Assembly (NCBI RefSeq): GCF_900496995.4
Contig: NC_044018.1
Span: forward strand, 28,934,047 to 28,998,046
Reading direction: 5' to 3'
From: Aquila chrysaetos chrysaetos
Taxonomy: Eukaryota > Chordata > Aves > Accipitriformes > Accipitridae
Length of the DNA: 64,000 nt
In this document: piece after piece, positions 25,617-37,800 of the stretch
Layout: each line of letters opens with the position of its first letter
Position numbering within the stretch: position 1 is the stretch's first letter
Notes under the pieces: model-generated
The model's input: the letters and a program-made list of their open reading frames with translations, nothing else
What the model was told of the DNA's origin: nothing
Databases searched by the model: none
Translations under genes and position numbers: made by a program

Positions 25617-28520
25617 CCGGCCCGGCTGGGGGGAGCGAGCCCAGCTTGGCCCCGAGCCCTGTCTGGGGCCAGGAGCCTCTCCCGGGGGGACGAGGGGACA
25701 CTCCGGACCGTTCACTCCCCCCTGTGCAGACACAGAGTGGGCGTGGGAACCATGTGCGCTCCGGCATCACTCATCCCACTGGGAAGCCTCGGCCGGCTCC
25801 CAGCCGCCAGCACAGCCTGTGGGTCCAGTTTCCATCCTCTGTCCCATGCAAATGCTTGCACTGGGGGCTTGGATGCTGCAAAACCCCAGGTGGGGGGCAG
25901 GTCCCCACAGCACCATCTCCAGCAGGGAAAACAGGGGGACATCTTGGGAGTTTGAAAGGCCGATAAATGTCCCGTGGTCTAGGTGTTGAAACCAGGTGGG
26001 TGGGGGGATTGGGAATATCTCTGGGGTGGTAGCGATGCTGATCGGGGCACTGAATGCAGCCGGGCTGTCGTGCCAAGTGCCAGCAAGAAGACCCCACATC
26101 CATCCCTCCCCATGCCACACAGCCAGGGTCTGAGCCCTTCCCACGGTGCCCTCCCCACTTAACTGGTGCACATCAAAGCAGCTGCAAAGACCTTTCCTAG
26201 CAGCAGGACCAGAGCAGTGTACAGAGAGAAGGGTTAAATCCAGCTCCCTGCGACCAAGCAGCGGGATAGCAGAGGCCGGAGCAGCTCCCGGGTCCCTGAG
26301 GAGCCCCTTAAACCGCACGACACAGGGCAACCCGCAGCCCTGGTACAGGAGCTCTGGGGCAGGGACGGACTGGCTGCAGCCTGGCAGCAGAAATTAAACT
26401 GGTTTACTTCTAAGTAGAAGCCAATTATTAATTGATAGGTGCTGTGAAAGGAAGAAAGCCTTTGCAATTCCATTAAACTCTCCCACCCCTCTCAGACATC
26501 CCAAAGCAGGCTCTGGGGATGAGGGATGCCCTTCTCACTGTAGCCTGATCTTACCTGGGGCGGCTTAGACCTTCCCTGTGGGTCCCTCTTCAGCTGGGCA
26601 GCATCACGGCTCCAACCAGGACGGAAAACTTTGTTAGAGACAGTGGAAAATCACCCCTACCCTTTGCAGTGAGAAAGAGGTTTCTGCTCCAGGTCTGAGG
26701 TGGCCTTTGGGCACCAAAGCTGTGACAACCTGCACGTTGACGTGTGCTCAGCTAGCCAAGATATCTTAATTTAAACTGTTGCTTAAAATGGCTCCATCCA
26801 TCCTGAGCAGGATCAGGGCTGCTTGGGCAGGATTTAACGTCTTTAGCTGAGGAGCTGCTGGGAGTCCTGGGCTGTATTTTTATACCTGTCTCACCTCGGT
26901 AAGATGCTGCTGCCTGAGCAGCCCCCATCAGCTCAGCTAAAACCCCCAAAACTCCTTTCAGCTCCCTTTATATGCAAGTGAATTTGCTGCTCAGATAAAT
27001 CTGGGGAACTGCTGCTTTGGCCGAGGGCACAGATACCTGTAACTTTGCAGGTGCATTAAATAAACTCTGCAATCCCACACCCCCCCCCCCCCCCCCCGAG
27101 AGGTGCCTTGGAGCCTCCAGCCCCTCTCCTCCTCTGGGCATCGAGATGCCAAAGCCCTCAGGGCACCGGTGAGCACAGGGCAGCCTTAGCAGAGGAGCTG
27201 CAAAAACTGGTTTCCTGAATTCCATGTGAAACATAACTGCTCTCTTATCTTCATCTTTAAAGGGGTTTTTTTGTGGTTCATTGATTTTTACATGTTTTCT
27301 GAGGTACAGGGGCCAGCTGGCCTGTGAGATCTGGGAAAGGGCACTTTTAGTCTCCAGATCAGCTATTTTCATGGCAAAAAGGCGTGAGTTTGGTCCCAAA
27401 GCAGATCGTGGGAGGCCACGTTCTCCATTTAAAGCAGCCATTAAGGCAAGAGTCCCAAAGGTCACTTTGCTTCCATCCTTGAACATGAAAATACGGAGCA
27501 GATGAAGGATCCCAGCTGTTTCCTCTGTGCTGGGTGCATCCTGCTGGGAAGCGCGAGCTGAGGATCCCGATGCTGAACATCAGGATCCTGCTGCTGAACA
27601 TGAGGATCCCGAAGCTCAGCACTGCGGAGCCGGAGCTGGGCTCTGCGCTTGCAGCATCCTCCCAAACCCTGGTGTCACCCCGGCCGTGTCCATCCCTGTC
27701 AGGGGCCAGGACCTGCTCCGAGCCCTTCGACACAGCGTGTAGCTGGGCTGCCAGCCCCCTCCGGGCTCCTCTGCCTGGGAAAGCCCCCAAACTCCACGGG
27801 GGAACCTCTGTGGTTCCGGATCCCCTATTGCAGCACCAAAACCCAACCCTCGCCCCTCGCTTCGGGGCTGAGCTTCATCAGCGGGATGGTGCGGCCAGCA
27901 CGGTGTCACCCCGGTGTGACACCTCCTGCCCCATAGCCACCCTCCCACGCTGCCTTATCTCGGGAGAGAACCTGGAGCAGATTTAGGGCTTAGGGAGTTA
28001 TCCGGGGAGTTCCATGCCGTAATCTGCTGCCTGCCGCAAGCAGGAGGCTCTGAGCCGGTTGCGTAAGGACGAGGTCTGGGGTGCCATGGTCTCAGCTCGC
28101 TCAATTCTCACCCCATCGCCGGTGCCTTCGGTGGGGATGAAGGTTTCCCCCAGCACGGTGCAGTCCCGTTGGGGTGGCCAGGCCAGGGAGGGGACAGGCT
28201 GATCGGCACCGGAGGACGTTGCTTGTGCTGGAGGGGGGGTGTTGTGTGGATTTGCAAAGCCTCCGACTGCCACAAGGGGATGCCGGAGGCTGCGGAAGGA
28301 GGCTGCGTCCCGCCGGCCCCGGTGGCTCCGGTCGGGAAGGACCGGGTTGGGGCGGCCGGGCAGCTCCGGGCAGGGGTGGCAGATCTGTTCGACTGCCTCC
28401 AGCACACCCTTGTCCTTCCACCGGCTTGGAAAGACACATATGACTTCTGAGAGGGCAGCGGGTAGGCTGGGTATAGGTCTTCTATTTTTATTTATTTGTT
28501 TATTTATTTAAAGAAGTTTG
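25617..28520. other. ANKRD33 5' flank
   Basis: This would hold the ANKRD33 promoter and 5' UTR. No CpG island or TATA box is clear. An AT-rich CAATTATTAATTG site at 26422-26434 resembles a paired homeodomain site. A C18 run lies at 27080-27097. No other exon is recognised. Confidence 0.45.
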
Positions 28521-28526
28521 TACATA

Positions 28527-28832
28527 GATGTCATGGCATCCTCCCAGGCGTCATGGCATCCTCCCAGATGTCATAGCATCCTTCCAGATGTGATGGCATC
28601 CTCCCAGCCATCTTGGCATCCTCCCAGATGTCATGGCATCCTCCCAGGGATCATGGCATCCTCCCAGATGTCACAGCATCCTTCCAGATGTCATAGCATC
28701 CTTCCAGATGTGATGGCATCCTCCCAGCCATCTTGGCATCCTCCCAGATGTCATAGCATCCTCCCAGGGATCATGGCATCCTCCCAGATGTCACAGCATC
28801 CTTCCAGATGTGATGGCATCCTCTCAGGCTTC
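28527..28832. repeat. 20-bp minisatellite with 120-bp higher-order period, about 15 units
   Basis: The unit is about CATGGCATCCTCCCAGATGT. Sequence at 28571-28660 recurs almost unchanged at 28691-28780, so blocks of six units repeat as 120-bp higher-order units. A plus-strand open frame across it gives a 20-residue repeat (MASSQ..WHPPRCH..ILP) and is a repeat artefact. A TTTA-type microsatellite (about 28480-28510) adjoins it. Confidence 0.92.
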
Positions 28833-31800
28833 ATTGTACATACCTGGGCTTCACTGCCTGGGAACCTCTTCCTTAAGGACATCCTGGACAGAGGGAGGGA
28901 GGGAAGCACAGCTAGGAGATAAATAACCCAGCTGACACGTGGAAACAGTCACAGGGAGAAGGACAGCCCTGCCCAGAGCACCAGAGCCCAGAGCACCAGA
29001 GCCGGCCGCTTCACTGTGGGGATGCGCTGCTGAGAGCGGCTCCTCCGGCAGCAGAGCATCGCCCGCTCTCCCGGTGAACCCGCACACACTAAATCACAGC
29101 TGACGCTCAGGAGCATCCACGCAGGTGGGGGGGCCAGGAGGGGGCTGGAGGACAGCCCTGATCTTTCACCCCTTGCCCAGGGTCCGGCTGGGAGCACCGA
29201 GCCCGGTGGTCTGGCCCAGGTCACTCATCCCTCACTGCCTGGTCATCTCCATCACAAAACCAGGGCGCAATAACTCAGCATGGAAGGGAAGTGGAGGGCG
29301 TTGATTTAAACCCGGGGATGGGCTCTCCTAACCCTGGCTCTCCTCGCTGCGGTCAGGGCCGGGTCATGGCCGAGTGCAGCTCCTGCCCCATGCGCAGGAG
29401 AGGGCTGCGGGGACACGGTAACGCGCTTTGCTGCATGGCCGCATCCAGCCCCGCTGCCTCCGCACTTGGGTGATGCCCTGGGAAGAAGCGGAGTGGCAGG
29501 GAAAGGGCCGGGTGCTGCCGCAGCCGTCTGCCGGAGGGTGAGGAGGTGTCTGGTGTGTCACAGCCCTGCTCCCAACCCGGTTGTAAATCAGTGGCGGGTG
29601 TCACCGTAAGAGATGACAAAGCCAACCCTTCGCAGAGGGCCGGCAGCCGGTGCAAACCTGGGGTCAAGCCATGATTTACATCGCTGCGGCTGTGCGAGAG
29701 CGGTCGCGCCGGCAGGGGCTGTTACCGCTGCAGTTCCTGGACAGGCAGCAAAACCCGGTGCAAGCAGGAGTTTGCTGAGGCTTGGCGGGGGCAGCAGCAG
29801 GGTTTGCACGTGAAGTGCGATCCCAGGGTTTCTCTACCATGGTGCAAAATCCCATCCTCTGCCTTTCCCATCACCTGCGTGGCCAGAGACCAAACCATCA
29901 GCCTTCACTGCTGCCTGCGTCCCTTTTCCTTACCCAAAACGCTGCGGAGCGGGGATTGCCTCCCATGACGGGTCCTGCCGTGCTGAGGAATGTCACCCCC
30001 TGCCACCAGCGAGGACAAAGCAGTCTGTGCATCGGTCACACTTGGCCGACCACCTTGGGGAGCTGCTGCCCACAGGCAGCAGGGACAGTAACCCCTTGTC
30101 TTATGCTTTCCTGGTACCATGCCAGGACATCCCCGGAGGTGACACATGTTGAGCGGGGAAGCAGCATGCCTGCCCGCTCCAGCACGTGCTTGAAACCGGG
30201 GGATTTCACCAGGATTTACCTCGAATGCACGTTAAGACCATAAACCGCCTTATCTGAGGCTGCGGGCAGGCTCTCTGGCACGGATGTTACCTCCTGGTCC
30301 AAAGCGAGCCGGCAGCGCTATGGCACGCAGGCTAATGGGTGTTGAAAGGAAAAGTTATCTTTGGCAGGAAAAAAATACAAAATAAAATGGAAATCTGGAT
30401 TTTGTTCCCTTATTTTACACAGAGTTTCATAAACCCAGTGCAGGCAGAGGGGGATCCAGCCCTGGCACAGCCCAGCTTTCCTGCCTGAAAAGGCAATTAA
30501 GGACTTGGGTGTGTTTGTTATAAGCAATTTTTTTCTCATTTCTGCTCCAGTAACAGCAGCATCAGGTCAAAAGGTTTTTAGGAGGCTTTTGCATTACAGT
30601 TCTGCAATTTGCCTTTGTTTTTGGAAGTCCAGTTTGAGGCCAACACGACTAAGAGCCCTGAGCCCAAACCAGAGGAGAGCTGCTAGATGGTGGGTGTCCA
30701 CAGGGAGCAGGATTGGGCCCTGGGTACCAGGTTATCAAACCAGTCCCACATGCGGCCAGGCACGGCTCCTCGGTGCTGCCGGTCACCGGTCAGCAAAGCC
30801 CGTGCGAGTCTCCACACACAGGGGCTGGTGAGATGCTTCGGCAACCGCTGCGGCTCCCTGAAACCACAGCTGAGGCTTCGGCCACTCCGATTCCCACCCT
30901 GCCACTGTCCTTTTTAATTTAGAACCTTGGGGTTAAAAAAAATAAATAAATGCCAAGAGAGAGGCTTTTCTGATTAAATTACAGCTGGCCAGCGCCAGAG
31001 CTGGAGATCAATTTCAATTTCTCCTTTTTTTTTTTTTTTTTTTTTGGAGGGGGGAAGCACCGGGGACAGCGCAGAAGAGGGGGGAGAAAAATCAGACTTG
31101 CTAATTCCCTGGCTGTAATTATACCTAAAGAGAAACGGTGCTGCATGAAGTCCCTGGTGTGCGAGGAGTAATTCAGGGTTGCTTTGCGAGGCCTCTATGA
31201 AATTTGGAAGGAGAGGGGCTCCCCCACCTCCCCGGTAATTGTATTTCTGGTGCCGCAGATGGTGCTGGCTCTGGATACTTGCTATAAAGAAGATGGATCG
31301 CGGCGCACGGAGGAAGGCGAGGTGACGGCATCACTCTCTCGCCTTCATGACGAGCATTATCCATCAGGCCCTTTACAAGGCAGCGGGAGCTGGGACAATA
31401 AGGAATTGCCTGGCAGGTAAAGGCCACCACATCCAGTGTCCAGTGTCCCTGTCCCCAGTCAGTGTCCCTGCCTCCGCCAGGATTTATTTCCAGCCCATCT
31501 TCTTGGTTGTCACCGTATCCCTCAGCCTTTCCATATCTCCCTGAAAATGGCTCTTAACCAGGAGTGAGGTCCAGGGCTTCCGTAAGGGCGATGCAGCACC
31601 GTCACAGGTGTCTCTGTGCAGGAGTGGAGATGCCCAGTATTTGTCTGATATTCAGGATAACTCTTGAAACCGTGATCTTGGAAGACCCGTTAGGTTAGGG
31701 AGGTCTGAGGAAAAGCCTGGCCATCAGGGCTGCAAAGAAAAGCCTGGAAATGAGCCCAAGCACAGCAGTGAAGGTCCCATGGGCTGGTGGTGACCATGAA

Positions 31801-34800
31801 CGCAGTAATTGATTTTTTTTAATGCTTGTGGCAGGGAAAATGGCTGTGTCATTTGCAGGTATTTCCCTGTATTTATAAAACATTGTTTCTTGAGCAGCTG
31901 TCTGGATATCTCCTAGCAGCACAAGTATGCGCAGCCATGCTCGCACACCCATCCTCTTCCTCACGTCAGGTCCCTCCCCGGAGAGGCATTTTCCAGCAGC
32001 TCCACACCATCCTCAGCTGGGGGAAAAGCAGCTCCTGGGGCCAAGAAAAAAACTCAGAAATTCCCCTACCTCCAAGGTGCTTAACCCAGCCACGCTGGGG
32101 TCTCCTGCTTTTGGAGCCCGGGGAGAAACAGGGGCCTGAGGAAACCTAATAACTGCCCTGGGGCAGCCGAGCGCAGAGAGCTAGAAGAGGAGCTGTGTCC
32201 CTGGCTATGTAAATAAATGTCAAGTTATCTGATCACGCAGGCAATAAATAGAAACAGAAGAGCACCGTGATGGGAGCTGCATCCGCCTAGAGCGTCACTG
32301 CGTGGACGGGAAGGGTGGGATGCCCCGAGTCCGGGGAAGGGACGCACAGGAAGGACCAGGGATGGAGCCAGGTTTGGTGATTTACAAGATGTGACAAGGC
32401 TGGCTGAAAATGATGGATAGGAGGTGGGTAATGCTGCTCCCCAGCTGGGCTCCGCTGGTGTTAGCGGAGGGGAGAGGACGTCCCCAGCTATTTATCATCT
32501 TTCCCCAGGCCCCCGTAGGACCATGAACACCCAGCGTCCAGCACACACTGGGTGAGTTAACCCTTTCCGAGGATGCCTGGGGGTAAGTCTCTACCGGTCG
32601 TATCCTGGCTACAGCAGGAGGATGCGGTTTTACTCTCCTTCTCTGTTTCTGCCCCAAAGCACCCACAGATGGGTGGGATGCTGCTGCTCTGGTGGAAGCA
32701 GGCAGGGGCTGGGTGGGCTGGTTCCTGGATGGAAAAAAGGCTCTTACCCTTTTTCCAGGTTTTTTTGAGCTTGGGATGATGCAAGGGGAGTGCCTGCTGG
32801 CAGGGAGGGCCCTGCAGGGTGGGCAGCACCAGGCAGGCTGAGATCGGCAACTCATCACAGGAGTGATGATGATGAGCTCCAGCATCATCCGTGCAGGGAG
32901 GGGAGGTAATGGGGGGCAGCGGAAAACTGCAAATGGCAGCTGGAGTCACAGGGAACCCCTCTGGACCCCAGGCGTTGCCTCTCCCTCCCGCAGCTCCTCG
33001 GCCAGCTCTGCCTTATTAGATTTGGCAAAATATTACGGGAGTGTTTGGAAGGTTAATTAACACAAGGCACTGCAGCATGGGAACCCGGCATCACCGGTGG
33101 GTTAGCCCTCGGCCAGCCGAGTTCAGGCTGTCGAGCTGAAATAAAACCTGCCCCAGCACGATTCGCCCAGGACCACCTGGTACCTTTTTACAGCCGCGCG
33201 GTCTCCTCTGGGCAGGATTAGACCTGGCACCGTCCAGTCCTTCCCTCTGCTGACTGTGCAGCGTCAGAGCATGCAACCCTCGGACCGTCTCCCATGCAAT
33301 GCTTCCCAGTTATCCCAGCCCTACAGGTACCAGGCATATGGGGGACCTGCTTCAGCAGTGGGGAAACTGAGGAATGAAGCTGCGAGAGGAGCTGGCTGTG
33401 CTGTGCAGGAGAGCTGGGCTGGGGCCCTGCCTGTAAGCAGCAGATGATGCTGCTCACCAGCAAGAAGCCAGCTCATCACCCTGCCTGGGATGCTGCTTCT
33501 CAGCCCACGTGAGCCTCAAGGATCAAATAAATCCAGAAACAGCTCCTTATGGTGCACTTTGGGCAGGGCAAAGGTTTTTCCTTCACCATAAACTGTATTT
33601 AGAGGAAAATCCTGCACCTGGCAGCTCGACGGTGGTAGGGTCTCCTTTAGCATCACGGCACAGGAGCAGCTGTAGAGGGAGATGCTGGGTGCCATCCCCA
33701 GCCTGGGGATGGAGGAAGCGGGGGGCAAACAAAGCCGAACTGGAGCCGAGGTGCCATTTGGAGCTGTGATACCAAATAGCCATGGCTATTTATCCCCTCC
33801 TGCTTCCCCTGCAAGCCCCGTGTGTGTGTCGGGGTGCAGCCGCACAGCCGGTAACCCGACGCTCCCATTCCTGTCATGTTTTACATGGCCGGGCATGTGG
33901 TTATATTTTGTTTTGCCAACCTTTGCTTTCCCCAAAGGAGGGAATGAAAGGGCCAGTGTGCCGCCAATTTATTGTGCCTCCCGAGAGCCCCATGGCTGCT
34001 GAAAAAGCAGATGCCTTCTGCTTAATCTGGCCTGTTGCTATGTAAACCTCCTTCCCGCTTTGATGTCCCCTATAAATACTCCATGTGTTTCCAATAAACT
34101 GGCATTTTTATCACTGGAGCTGTTAAAGGCAGATCTGTGTCAGATTTGTCCCTGGGCTCGGCCGGGGGTTCGTTGGGGATAACCTCCCTGCCCTCGTAAA
34201 GGGGCTCATTGTATCTGGGAACGGGGGTCCGGGACTGGGAGTGGACGCGGCTGCCGCAGGGATGGCACCTCTCCCGGGTCCAGCACGATGCTCCCAGGGG
34301 AATGGGATGCTGCCTGGGTGCTGATCCTCCATCGGCGGCAGCTGAACCCTGTCCTAGGACCACCGTGGCCCCAGGGACCCTCAGGGCTTTGCCTGCCCGA
34401 CCGGGGCTCCTCCTCGCAGCCTGGCCTCTCCAGAAGTGCCACTCACCCATGTTGTTTCTTTTAAGTGCCTCTCGCAGGCAGGCAGGAAGCCAGTGGCTCC
34501 TTGAGGGTGATCTCAGGCATTTCTTTTTTTTTTTTTTTTTTCTTCAGCCCCTGATTTTGTAGCTTAAATGATGCGACGGCCAAAGGGTGTGCAGGGAACG
34601 CAACCCAGTGTCCTTCCATAAGGAGCAGCCCAGAAGCAAGGACCTCCCTTGCTTTTGCTGATATTATTTCACTGAGATGTTAGGATGAGACCCACCTCAC
34701 CTGCTCACAAACACCTTCTTAATCTCCCTGTAGTTCCCCCCTGCCCTTTCACTGATATAAATCTCTCTGATTATCATTGTCGCCCAAGGACGAGCACAAA

Positions 34801-37800
34801 CCACCCCCCCCCCGCCAGGCTCGGGGCACGTCCTCCATCATGTTCACGGGTCAGTCCCTCTCCCCTGCAGCGGGTGCTGCTGCTGTCGGCGATGCTGGCA
34901 GCACAAGAGGCTTTGGGGTGCTCAGGTCTGATGCGGGGGGGGGTCCCTGGGGGAGCTGGGTAATGGTTGGGGTATCAACCCCCCTCCTCTGGGCAGGAGG
35001 AGATGGCCTGTGGTGTCTGCAGAGGGGTGAGCAAATCTCCGTATCCTGGGATGTTTGGGAACGAGGGCTGAGTGTGGGCTGGTGCATTAACAGTCTGTGA
35101 CAAGGATGCTCGTGTGACAGAGCTGAGGTGGACCTGTGTGATATTTCAGAGGAACGTTCAATACAGGCAAGGCTACTGTGGGTCTGGGTCTTCCCAAAAA
35201 CTCTGCGTGTCGGGCGTGAGCATCACTGTATGTTTTCACCGTGCAAAATTTGCCCTAAGAGACCCTGGTGGGGCAAGGGGCTCCGTTTTAAACCTTTCCA
35301 GCCTTGGACACTCCTGCAGCGATGGGGCTTGTGCTGCGGCTGCCTGCGGGACAGCAGCTCCGTCTTGTCCCCTCGGAGCTGCAGCATCCCCCTCCTGCCA
35401 CTGCATCCTCCCCGGGGGCTTCTGCCCCCTTCCACTGCCAGGAGATGAAGGTCTGGGATGAACTGGTTGTGCTCCTGCAGCTCCAGCATCTCCATCCCAA
35501 TGCCCCACCATGTGCAGAGGGCACCTGGGTGGACCATGCTCTGGGCACAACCGACATGAGGCTGAACTCCCCAGCAAAGTCCAGCAGCAACTGGGTTACC
35601 GGTTGTGGAGCTGGGCAACCAACACCTCTGCCCCATTGGGAGTTGTTGTGTTTTGTTTTGTTTTTTTTTTAATCCCTATTTTGGCCTGAAATGTGGTGTC
35701 AGAAGCTTGGCTGATATATGCTGCAAAAAAAGGGGTCGGCAGCGCCGGTATTCTTTATTTTGACAGGGCAATGAAAGTGTTATGTAGTCGTGACGCCTCC
35801 CTGCTGCTCCACCCCCCTCGGCCTTTATCAACCTGAAAGAGCCCAGGATCCTATTTATAACCTAACCTGAATTGTGCAATGCATGGGGAAGGGGCCACAA
35901 AGAGCAGTGATTTATGAACGTGGAAAAAACAATGCAGACCCTCCACGCTCTCCCCCGGTCTGGAGGGAAGACCCCTTCACCCAGCCCCAGCACCGTGGGG
36001 ATGAACCCAGGGGGGGTTCGAAATGCCCCCACTTGGTTTGCACAAGGTGAAAGCAGGCCCTGTGCTTGCTTTTGGGTTTGAGATGGGAAGCCAGAGTTTC
36101 TTGGGCACCTGATCCCACCCTGGGCACTATAGCTGCAATATGGACCGAGCAATCTGCCCTGTCCCGTTAGGGTTTGCAGCCTTCACGGGTGGGTTGTGTT
36201 GAACGTCGTGAGGGTGTTTGTACCCCAGGTTGCCTCCTGGTGCTCTTCTGCAATGCTAATCACCTCGAGATGTCCACAAGCATCTTTCTAAAATTATTTA
36301 ATAGGTTTTAAATTAATTACTTTCATAAAAAGTGCTTTCTGCTCACACGTCAGGAGTGCTGACAGATTGCAAAGCCCCTTGTTACGGCATGGGGGGAAGG
36401 GGAGGGATGACAGCGAAGCTTGTCTCTCCAAGGTCAAACCACTTCCATTCCTCACCCTTGCCTTTCTAATAACGTTGTCAATGAGCGCCGGCATCGGCAG
36501 CTTCAGGGGAAAAGGAAACTTGCCGTCAAGCTTGGCTCCAGGCACGGGCATGCGTGGACATCCCCAGCAGTGTCTCGGGGATGGGTTTGGGGTGCCTGGG
36601 TGCCACCCTGGCCCTGGTGAAATGCCTGATACCCACCCTCATCAATGGTAATTTAGCTTTTCAATATCTTTTTATGGCTGTGAGCAGGTCAGAGGAGAGT
36701 GTCTGTGCTGTCCCATGCTGTGCTGGGTCTGTGGGGGTTCCCTGTGCTGCCTGCCCTCCCGTACTCCAGTGCTCTGTTTGCATTTCCCCTTTTTGCCCCT
36801 TTTTCGGATAGAAACTGGGGAGCAGCCAGGGCAGGGGTGGTGACACCAGTGCCATCGATGGGCCTCTTGCCCCTTGTATGTATATCAGGTTATTGCTGAT
36901 GACATCTGAATTTGGCATTTGGAATACCTCCCTTCTGAGTTGTGACACATTGATGGTTGAAGCAACCCAGCAAGGTTTTGACTTTCCCTGCCTAATTACT
37001 GCCAGATTGCTCAGCCCTGTCCCCGTGCTCCCTGGGGACGTGGCTGCACGCGTGGGGAGCTGGGCAGGGGCAGGCTGGGCTGCCCAGGCTCTCCTGAGCT
37101 TGGGAAAACTCACCCTCATCCCAGCTTCACTGTGACCAGGCTCTGCTGAGAAAGATGCAGCACCAGAATTAGCTTATTAGCAATTTCCAGTGCAAAAGTA
37201 TCTGGCAGTTGAGCTGAGCAGCACTAAGTGTTTTATTAAGGATGCTCTACCTGCTGGTGGAGATCTCTTCCATCTCCTCACCTCTGGATCATCAGCTGGG
37301 GGTTGATGTGCTGGGTACCACCATCCACCCATGTCGGTCCATGAGGTCCCCACTCCCGGCACAACCCCCGTGCTGCAGTTTCACACTGAAGAGCTTAACG
37401 AGGGTGTTTCTTCTATCTTAACTAATTTATTCTTGTATACATCGAGGTCAGCCAGGGTGCAGGGTACTGCAACCAGAGTGAGAAAAGCTCTTGACAACGG
37501 AGATCTTGCTCTGCTTTCCATCAAGCGTCAGCCCCGCTGCCATCAGTGTTTCCCTTTGGTGTCGGAGCTGAGCCGCCAGCCAGGGACGCAGCACCTCCCT
37601 GCCACTGGCGCGGATTCACCGAGGAATTATGTTGGGGACCGGCTGCCTGCGTGTGCCGCAGCCACGTTATGGCAAGGTTTGGTCTTGCTTGTGCAAGCAG
37701 AGACATGGGAGAGGGAAGGACACGGCTCTGCGTGCCTGTCCGGTGCCGCGGCTGCTCGAGGTGCCGGCTCCTGGGCTGCGGTGAGCCACGGCACCGGCAG

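Noticed and set aside
25617-25733. 39-codon upstream extension of ANKRD33 exon 1
   Set aside because: The frame is open but contains no ATG, only a GTG; the ATG at 25614-25616 gives the expected protein length.
26968-27486. 172-codon minus-strand frame considered as a pseudogene
   Set aside because: It includes a poly(C)-coded glycine run and resembles no protein I know.
28518-28922. 134-codon plus-strand frame with 20-residue repeats
   Set aside because: It follows directly from the 20-bp minisatellite, whose triple unit is in frame.
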